Shown one piece after another: positions 58,488 through 64,000 of a DNA stretch of 64,000 bases (its first letter is position 1; the number at the start of each line of letters is the position of its first letter). The notes beneath the pieces were generated by a model. The model made no database searches. It was not told where the DNA came from and saw only the letters and a program-made list of their open reading frames with translations. This DNA comes from DAOUJH01 sp965248955. GTDB taxonomy: Bacteria; Chloroflexota; Dehalococcoidia; Lucifugimonadales; QGNO01. The position numbers and the translations under genes are program-made. The DNA lies in NCBI GenBank assembly GCA_965248955.1, contig OZ252212.1, forward strand, positions 1,942,148-2,006,147, given 5' to 3'.

Positions 58488-59822
58488 ATGACAACTATCA
58501 CGGAACGTTTCTATGAGCTTCACCCAACTTCCAGAAAGCTGTACGAGGAGCGTTCAAAAGGCCTATTCCCTGACGGCGTTACGCACGAGACGCGGTTTCT
58601 TTCGCCGTTTCCCATCTACGCCACCCGCGCCGAGGGGCCAAGGAAGTGGGACGTGGACGGCAACGAGTACATAGACTACGTTTCCGGGCATGGCTCTCTG
58701 CTGCTGGGTCACTCGCATCCCGCCGTGGTCAACGCGGTGACAGAGCAGGTGTCCAAAGGGACACACCTGGGCGCAAACACGGAGCTTGAAATCAAGTGGG
58801 GCGAGCTGGTGACAAAGCTGATTCCATCGGCGGAGAAGGTGCGGTTCACCAGCTCCGGCACGGAGGCCACGTTGATGGCGATGCGCCTGGCCCGCGCTTT
58901 CACGGGCAAGAGTAAGATCATCAAGTTCTTCGACCACTTCCACGGCTGGCACGACTATGCCATGGCCAATGGAAACGAGTCCGGGCCGGGTATCCCCGCC
59001 TCGACGTGGCAAAGCATGATAGTGCTGCCAGAGGTCAACGACATCGGAGCGGTTGAGAAAGCGCTGGACGATAACGATGACGTCGCGGCCATTATCCTGG
59101 AGCCGACGGGGGCGCACATGGGGGTGTCGCCGATACATCCGTCGTTCCTGGAGGAGGTGCGCGAATTGACGGACCGCCGTGGGATAGTCCTCATATTCGA
59201 CGAGGTGGTTACGGGGTTTCGCTCTTCGCCTGGCGGCGCACAGGCCAGGTTTGGAGTTACGCCTGACATGACGTCTCTTGCCAAGATACTGGGAGGTGGC
59301 CTGCCCGGAGGAGCGGTAGCGGGCAAAGCGGATATAGTCGACATGATACAGCGCCGCGGCGACCCCGGTTGGGACGCGTCGCGCCGAGTCTCCCATCCGG
59401 GCACCTTCAACGCCAACCCGGTATCGGCGGCGGCAGGTGCGGCGGCGCTTGACCTGGTTGCCACCAGCAACGCCAACGCCCATGCGGAGGCAATGGCCAC
59501 TCGGCTGAAAGACGGGGTCAACCAGGTGATGGCGCGCCTGGAGATACCGGGCTGCGCCTACGGGGTGGCCTCGCTGGTCCATTTGACCATGGGCACGCCG
59601 GTGGACCCGGAGTCGATCAACGATATGCCCCACGATAAGATAAGGGCTTCCATGACGCCGGAAAAGATTGGCGCGTTGAAGCTGGGCATGCTCAATGCCG
59701 GAGTAGACCCCATGTGGAAGACGATGGTTGTGTCTGCCACGCACCAGGAAGCGGACATAGATTTCACGGTAGCCGCTTACGAGGAGGCGTTCACTGCAAT
59801 GCGCGAGGAAGGGATTATCTAG
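58488..59822 (+). CDS. class III aminotransferase (glutamate-1-semialdehyde aminomutase-like)
   Basis: A 444-residue PLP enzyme. The fold markers are VRFTSSGTEATLMAMRLARA, FFDHFHGWHDYAMA, LIFDEVVTGFRSSPGGAQ and the PLP lysine in SLAKILGGGLPGG. This resembles HemL, but such paralogues often act as transaminases or aminomutases on other substrates, and no heme genes are near. ATG 58488 has GGAGGG six bases upstream; an in-frame ATG at 58422 lacks one. The product is probably cytoplasmic. Confidence 0.9.
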   Translation: MTTITERFYELHPTSRKLYEERSKGLFPDGVTHETRFLSPFPIYATRAEGPRKWDVDGNEYIDYVSGHGSLLLGHSHPAVVNAVTEQVSKGTHLGANTELEIKWGELVTKLIPSAEKVRFTSSGTEATLMAMRLARAFTGKSKIIKFFDHFHGWHDYAMANGNESGPGIPASTWQSMIVLPEVNDIGAVEKALDDNDDVAAIILEPTGAHMGVSPIHPSFLEEVRELTDRRGIVLIFDEVVTGFRSSPGGAQARFGVTPDMTSLAKILGGGLPGGAVAGKADIVDMIQRRGDPGWDASRRVSHPGTFNANPVSAAAGAAALDLVATSNANAHAEAMATRLKDGVNQVMARLEIPGCAYGVASLVHLTMGTPVDPESINDMPHDKIRASMTPEKIGALKLGMLNAGVDPMWKTMVVSATHQEADIDFTVAAYEEAFTAMREEGII

Positions 59823-59935
59823 GGACGGATGGGCAGACAGTCAGACCTTGAGATGCTTGGTGGGCGGGGCGTGGCGGCTATGAGCGTTGACTTGGCCGGG
59901 AGCGCCTGCTAGACCAAAAGAGAAAGGACTTGTCT

Positions 59936-60811
59936 TTGAACTGTTCCAGATGCAACGCTTACAACGGTGAAAAGGCGGAATACTGCGATCAGTGCGGTAT
60001 GAAGCTGACCGTTGAAGGAGAATCTGCCCAGCTGGATGTTTACGGCCTGCCGCCCGTGCCGGATCTCACGCCGAACACGGTGGGGTTCTCCCCCAAAGAC
60101 CTGGGCACTCTGCTAAGAGAAACGTTCAGTATATACCGGAACAGCTTTCTCCTGCTGTTCGGCGTATCGTTGATCGGCCAGATACCGTTCTTCATAGGTG
60201 ATTTCTTATCTGACGAAGTCCCGGTAATCATAACGGTGTTCGTCCTGGGTTTTCTCGTCGGCGTGTTGGCCAGCGCCGCCACCACCTATATTGTGGCGGG
60301 GAAGTATCTGGGCCACAGGGGTACGGTTGCTGGCGGGTACGCCGCGGCTCTCAGATTCGGCCCATCTCTGCTGGCCAGCACCTTGATATACTCCGCGGCA
60401 TTGGGTGCGGCGGTGTTGCTGAGTATCATTGTCATTGGTATTCCCATCCTGATTTTCATCTTTGTCGCCTGGTTCTTCTACGTTCAGGCGGTGATGATAG
60501 AAGGCAAGCGCCCCATGGAGGCGCTGTCTCGCAGTTGGGACTTGGTCAGGGGCAATTGGCTGAGGGTTCTGGGGATAGGCGTGGTTTACGTCTCGATCAC
60601 CATATTGGCCGCATTCGCAGCTTCGCTGCCGGGTCTGGCGGTTTTGGAAGTCGTGGATACGACAATCGCGGGAAATCTGCTCATCACGGCCGGGACCGCG
60701 GTTGTAGCACCCTTCACCTATGTTGGAACCATGGTGGTCTACCTAGACCTGCGCGCGAGGAAAGAGGGGTACGACGTGGATTCGCTGGCCGGAGACATGG
60801 GCTGGATATAG
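59936..60811 (+). CDS. zinc-ribbon membrane protein
   Basis: A 291-residue protein. The N-terminus is a zinc ribbon (C3-x-x-C6 and C17-x-x-C20), followed by a linker to about residue 55 and then six or so membrane segments. These have the YciC/DUF-type layout (SIYRNSFLLLFGVSLIGQIP, later LSRSWDLVRGNWLRVL). The SWxLVxGNxxxxL motif is typical of membrane domains in the glycerophosphodiester phosphodiesterase superfamily. The likely start is TTG 59936, eight bases after AAGGAC; TTG 59930 is too close to it. Function unknown. Confidence 0.8.
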   Translation: MNCSRCNAYNGEKAEYCDQCGMKLTVEGESAQLDVYGLPPVPDLTPNTVGFSPKDLGTLLRETFSIYRNSFLLLFGVSLIGQIPFFIGDFLSDEVPVIITVFVLGFLVGVLASAATTYIVAGKYLGHRGTVAGGYAAALRFGPSLLASTLIYSAALGAAVLLSIIVIGIPILIFIFVAWFFYVQAVMIEGKRPMEALSRSWDLVRGNWLRVLGIGVVYVSITILAAFAASLPGLAVLEVVDTTIAGNLLITAGTAVVAPFTYVGTMVVYLDLRARKEGYDVDSLAGDMGWI

Positions 60812-60813
60812 GT

Positions 60814-62661
60814 CTATGCGGGGATGACGGGCAGCACGATGTGGGAGGGGTGCTCGCGGTCATGGTAGACGGCGTTTACCGCCACCTCTTTCCGCAGGCT
60901 TTTGCCAAGGGGTTCTCCCGTGTTGGGGTTCACGTCAAAACGGGGGAAGTTGGAGCTGGAGACGTCGACCCGGATACGGTGCCCTTTCTTGAACAGGTTG
61001 CTGGTTGGGTAGAGAGGGAAGCTTAGCTTGTAGGTTTGGCCTGGGGTCATCAGCTGCGGTTTCTCCCATGAATCGCGGAAGCGGGACCTCATGATGCTGT
61101 CGGTCAGGTTCATGTCGAAACCATCGGGGTAGTCTTCACTGGGTGGATATACGTCTATCAGCTTGGCCGTGAAGTCCGTGTCCACGGCGGATGAGGATAT
61201 CCATAGATTGACCGTGACCGGGCCGGTGACCTCCACGTCGTCCTCCAAAGGAGGGGTCTGGAAAACCAGCACGTCGTGCCTGGACGATAGGGGCAGGTAC
61301 GGTTCGCGGCTGCCCAGCCGGTCGGGGCGTTCCGCCTGATGGTAGGCGCCGGGGTCAAGAATACCGGGCCCCGATGACATATTTCCACCGATGGTAGGCA
61401 CGGGATGGTCGGGGTCGAATTGGTAGCGGCTGGGCGGTGCGTTTGCCGCCGGGGTCTCCTGGCTCAACGAGCCGTCGCCGTGGAGATGGAAATTGGCGTA
61501 CCTGGCGCGAGCCAGCGGCCATTCGTTTTCGAAGCGCCAGCGGCCGCCGTGGTTGAGCCTGCCCTGTGCGTTGATACGGCCGTCGTCGCCACCCATGACG
61601 AAGAGGAGGACGGGAGGCTGCTTTTCGACGTCGTTTTCCAGTCCCTTGAACCAGGCGTCGAACCAGGCAAGGCGGAAGTCGTCGTAGTCCTGCGCTAGGT
61701 TGCCGTCGAGGGGTGCTGCCGCGCCGAAGTCGACCTCCCCCGAGTAGCTGAGGGAACGCTGGCCGTGGGTCCAGGGGCCCATGAGCAGCCGTACCGGCGC
61801 CTTTTTCATCTTGGAAAGCGCCACGTAGTTGTCGCAGGTGGTGCGGGTGTAGGAGTCGTACCAGCTGCCGAAATGAAGCTGCGGTACGTCCGACCAGGTG
61901 TCGTAGTGCTCCTCGGCGCAGAGGCCGGGCTGCTTCCAGTAGTCGTCGTATTCGCTATGCGTCCATATCTCCAGCAGGTATTCCTCGTAGTCCGGCACCC
62001 ACTTCAGAGGCGAATGGCCCTTCTTCCATGGCAAGCGGCTGAACCAGTCGGTGATTCTGGTTGATTCCAGCGCCGCTTTGATCACGGGGTCTTCCGATGC
62101 TTCCTTGCTGACCAGCGCCTGGTTGAATGCCCAAGTCACTTGCCGCAGTTCGAATGCGCCGTTGTGCCGGCAGGAGCACATGTACGCGTTGGAAAATGCG
62201 CCGCTGTCCAGGATCATGGCGCCAAGGAAGGGCGGGTCCGTCGAGGCCATGGCGCCCTGGGTATGCGCCCCGTACGAGGTCCCATAGGTGCCCACTTTGC
62301 CGTTGCACCAGTCCTGGCTTCCTATCCACTGCAAGCAGTCGTAGCCGTCGTTGGCGTCGTCCACGTACTTGGTAAAGGTCCCCTCCGACTTATAGCGCCC
62401 GCGGTTGTCCTGCCGCACCATGACGTAGCCGCGCTGCACAAAGTAGGATGCGAGGTCGGCGGCGCCACGGGCTTCCTTGTCGTAAGGGGTGCGCTCGAGG
62501 AGGACAGGGAACGCCCCCTCAACCGGCTTGCCGTTGGAAGCGGGGCGGTATACGTCGGTGGCCAGGCTCACACCGTCCCGCATGGGCACCATGATGTCCT
62601 TCTCAGTAAAGACGTCGTAAGTTGGCTCGGAACGGGGGCTGGACTTGTAGTCGATGATCAT
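60814..62661 (-). CDS. CocE/NonD family hydrolase (X-Pro dipeptidyl-peptidase S15)
   Basis: A 615-residue alpha/beta hydrolase. The N-terminal hydrolase domain begins DIMVPMRDGVSLATDVYRP and carries the nucleophile S129 in GTSYGA; the histidine lies in WTHGQ. The C-terminal jelly-roll domain has DVLVFQTPPLEDDVEVTGPV and DFTAKLIDVYPP. The family includes cocaine esterase and Xaa-Pro dipeptidyl-peptidases. It lies five bases after the pterin dehydratase gene on the same strand. There is no signal peptide, so the protein is probably cytoplasmic. Substrate unknown. Confidence 0.92.
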   Translation of the reverse strand: MIIDYKSSPRSEPTYDVFTEKDIMVPMRDGVSLATDVYRPASNGKPVEGAFPVLLERTPYDKEARGAADLASYFVQRGYVMVRQDNRGRYKSEGTFTKYVDDANDGYDCLQWIGSQDWCNGKVGTYGTSYGAHTQGAMASTDPPFLGAMILDSGAFSNAYMCSCRHNGAFELRQVTWAFNQALVSKEASEDPVIKAALESTRITDWFSRLPWKKGHSPLKWVPDYEEYLLEIWTHSEYDDYWKQPGLCAEEHYDTWSDVPQLHFGSWYDSYTRTTCDNYVALSKMKKAPVRLLMGPWTHGQRSLSYSGEVDFGAAAPLDGNLAQDYDDFRLAWFDAWFKGLENDVEKQPPVLLFVMGGDDGRINAQGRLNHGGRWRFENEWPLARARYANFHLHGDGSLSQETPAANAPPSRYQFDPDHPVPTIGGNMSSGPGILDPGAYHQAERPDRLGSREPYLPLSSRHDVLVFQTPPLEDDVEVTGPVTVNLWISSSAVDTDFTAKLIDVYPPSEDYPDGFDMNLTDSIMRSRFRDSWEKPQLMTPGQTYKLSFPLYPTSNLFKKGHRIRVDVSSSNFPRFDVNPNTGEPLGKSLRKEVAVNAVYHDREHPSHIVLPVIPA

Positions 62662-62665
62662 TGCG

Positions 62666-63031
62666 TCACTCCGGTGGCTGGCTGCCTTCTTCGCTGCTCT
62701 CTACGAGCTTGTCAATCTTAGCGGCAACAATGAAATCGTTCAAAGAGAGACCGCCCACATCGTGAGTGGTCAGCTCAACGGTGACTCGTTTGTAGCTGAC
62801 GGTCATGTCAGGGTGGTGGTTTTCCTGCTCGGCCAGGTAGGCTACAGCGTTGAAGAAGAAGACAGCTTCCTTGAAGCTGTCCCAGGCAAAGAGACGGCGA
62901 AGCTTGCTGTTGTCCACGGTCTCCCATTCCGGGGAAATTGCGGGCGTGTACTGCGCTATCTGCCTGGCGTCTAGGGGCGGCGTGTTATCTGGGTAGAGCC
63001 GGCATTTCATCCGGGTCAAGTCTTGCGCCAT
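62666..63031 (-). CDS. pterin-4a-carbinolamine dehydratase
   Basis: A 121-residue protein with the family motif, residues 68-101: E-x-x-H72-H73-P-x5-Y, then H and D further on in LTTHDVGGLSLNDF. These proteins dehydrate 4a-hydroxytetrahydrobiopterin and in bacteria may recycle pterins for hydroxylases or molybdopterin work. ATG 63031 has GGAGGG upstream; an earlier in-frame ATG at 63067 lacks one. It is cotranscribed with the CocE-type hydrolase, with no obvious functional link. Confidence 0.92.
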   Translation of the reverse strand: MAQDLTRMKCRLYPDNTPPLDARQIAQYTPAISPEWETVDNSKLRRLFAWDSFKEAVFFFNAVAYLAEQENHHPDMTVSYKRVTVELTTHDVGGLSLNDFIVAAKIDKLVESSEEGSQPPE

Positions 63032-63211
63032 GGCAGCCCTCCGGGCAGGATGGATGGAGCTTATCACAAGCTGAGGGAGTGGACACGTCCCCGCCGGATG
63101 TGTGGGTTTCTGGCAATGACGGAAGGAGGGGGTGTCCGTGTGCCCCTATGCCAGCACGTCCGTCCTCGGATGTTATACTTTCTTCCAGTTGAATCAGATA
63201 GGCGGACAAGA

Positions 63212-63874
63212 GTGATTGGATTCCTTGGAGGCACCGGCCTTGAAGGGCGGGGGCTGGCTCTGCGCTTTGCCCTGGCGGGTGAGCGAGTAGTGATTGGCTC
63301 ACGCCAGGCTGCTCGCGCCCAAGAGGCAGCTAATGCGGTGTCGGAGCGGGGCCCCGTGGAGGGCGTCTCAGGCGCCAGCAATCGAGAGGCGGCTGAGCAG
63401 GCCGACGTGATTTTCATTACCTGTCCATACCAGGCCCAGATAGCCTTGCTGGAGCCGCTGGCAGAGGTGCTGGCGGGGAAGCTGGTCGTGTCCACGGTGG
63501 CTCCTCTAGCTTTCGATGAAGGCTCGGCGGGGCTGATCGAAGTGCCTGAAGGTTCGGCGGCTGAGCAGGCCCGGCGTTTACTGCCGGAGTCCCGGGTCGC
63601 GGCGGCGTTTCAAAACGTCAGCGCCGTCGACCTCTGGTCGCCGCACCGCACCCTTGAAGGCGATGTTTTAGTATGCTCGGATGACGAGCAGGCCAGGTCC
63701 CAAGCCATGGAACTGGCTAGGATGATACCCAACCTGAGACCGGTCGACGGCAGCGCATTGAGGGCTGCCCGCTACGTGGAAGGCATCACCGCGCTTATCT
63801 TGAACGTGAATCGCAAGTACAAGACCCGGGCCATGGTCCGGATGCTGGGACTGGAGCCGTCTGAGAGGAATTGA
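63212..63874 (+). CDS. F420-dependent NADP reductase (NPDH)
   Basis: A 220-residue Rossmann protein. It starts at GTG 63212 as IGFLGGTGLEGRGLALRFAL then AGERVVIGSRQAARAQEAA, the characteristic start of the family. ITCPYQAQIALL and AAFQNVSAVDLW follow, and PVDGSALRAARYVEGITALI at the end. It exchanges hydride between reduced coenzyme F420 and NADP, which implies F420 in this organism. A TATACT box precedes it at 63174. The partial 3-hydroxyacyl-CoA dehydrogenase follows directly. Confidence 0.9.
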   Translation: MIGFLGGTGLEGRGLALRFALAGERVVIGSRQAARAQEAANAVSERGPVEGVSGASNREAAEQADVIFITCPYQAQIALLEPLAEVLAGKLVVSTVAPLAFDEGSAGLIEVPEGSAAEQARRLLPESRVAAAFQNVSAVDLWSPHRTLEGDVLVCSDDEQARSQAMELARMIPNLRPVDGSALRAARYVEGITALILNVNRKYKTRAMVRMLGLEPSERN

Positions 63875-63899
63875 CCATGAACGATGCTCAGCCACAATC

Positions 63900-64000
63900 A
63901 TGTCCAACATCCGCGGCGTTTCGGTTATTGGCGCCGGTCTCATGGGACACGGCATCGCCATCGAGTTTGCCCTTGCGGGCTACGACGTTCGGCTTCATTC
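63900..64000 (+). CDS. 3-hydroxyacyl-CoA dehydrogenase, N-terminus (cut by window end)
   Basis: From ATG 63900 the first 33 residues read MSNIRGVSVIGAGLMGHGIA, then IEFALAGYDVRLH, the NAD-binding start of the 3-hydroxyacyl-CoA dehydrogenase family. The rest lies beyond the window. The ribosome site is weak. It begins 25 bases after npdG. Confidence 0.85.
   Translation, partial: MSNIRGVSVIGAGLMGHGIAIEFALAGYDVRLH

Noticed and set aside
1..64000. Prophage, integron or conjugative element
   Set aside because: No integrase, transposase, phage structural or conjugation genes seen; only small repeats and one decayed GIY-YIG unit.

Overview
The window is a GC-rich bacterial chromosome segment of ordinary housekeeping and metabolic genes, with a few accessory insertions. 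Gene content best fits a Chloroflexota (Dehalococcoidia/SAR202-like) genome. The pointers are a Trp-type T-box, paired TrpB1/TrpB2, an F420-dependent NADP reductase, several CaiB-type CoA transferases and MaoC dehydratases, DUF2851, and frequent GTG/TTG starts with strong AGGAGG sites. The taxonomic call is inference; no rRNA is present. The only RNA genes seen are one tRNA-Glu and the T-box leader.

Layout. 0-12 kb: partial MmgE/PrpD and a beta-hydroxyacid dehydrogenase (minus); mfd; a 25-bp perfect palindrome followed by an overlapping XRE regulator and DUF2851 pair; an unusual membrane PH-like protein with a C-terminal HTH; tsaD; a Cys-rich microprotein; DUF1330; a divergent asparaginase. 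12-23 kb: a glycine-rich RRM protein with a long leader and a hairpin terminator, msrB, an ornithine cyclodeaminase homologue, tRNA-Glu, argC, a three-gene polar head-group cassette (nucleotidyltransferase, CDP-alcohol phosphotransferase, HAD phosphatase), split transketolase, an amidohydrolase, thpR, a zinc ribbon and a sortase. 23-33.6 kb: a tryptophan block that starts with a consensus promoter and a Trp-specific T-box and runs trpB2-trpS-(decayed GIY-YIG element)-(frameshifted GNAT)-trpE-trpG-small ORF-trpD-SDR-trpC-trpF-trpB. No trpA follows.

33.6-41 kb: MaoC pair, GNAT and Nudix genes (minus), then a promoter and a plus-strand operon of a fused double-hotdog dehydratase and two CaiB CoA transferases, followed by a frameshifted SRPBCC gene and a HEAT-repeat gene with a frameshifted tail. 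41-53 kb: tldE/tldD, nth, sbcC, and a K+ uptake/aromatic block (ktrB, ktrA, uspA, two RCK proteins, pheA). 53-64 kb: a GNAT lacking its CoA loop, an aldo/keto reductase, a sirtuin, a single-chain restriction-modification enzyme between two near-identical 34-35 bp direct repeats, a class III aminotransferase, a zinc-ribbon membrane protein, a CocE-type hydrolase with a pterin dehydratase, npdG, and the start of a 3-hydroxyacyl-CoA dehydrogenase.

Most striking: the T-box-led tryptophan block without trpA; the GIY-YIG gene bounded by inverted copies of a dispersed repeat; the XRE/DUF2851 unit behind a perfect palindrome; the PH-membrane-HTH protein; and the restriction-modification gene with an AT-rich recognition region. 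Four genes carry single frameshifts, in two clusters (26.2-26.7 kb and 39.9-40.3 kb), which may be decay or assembly error.
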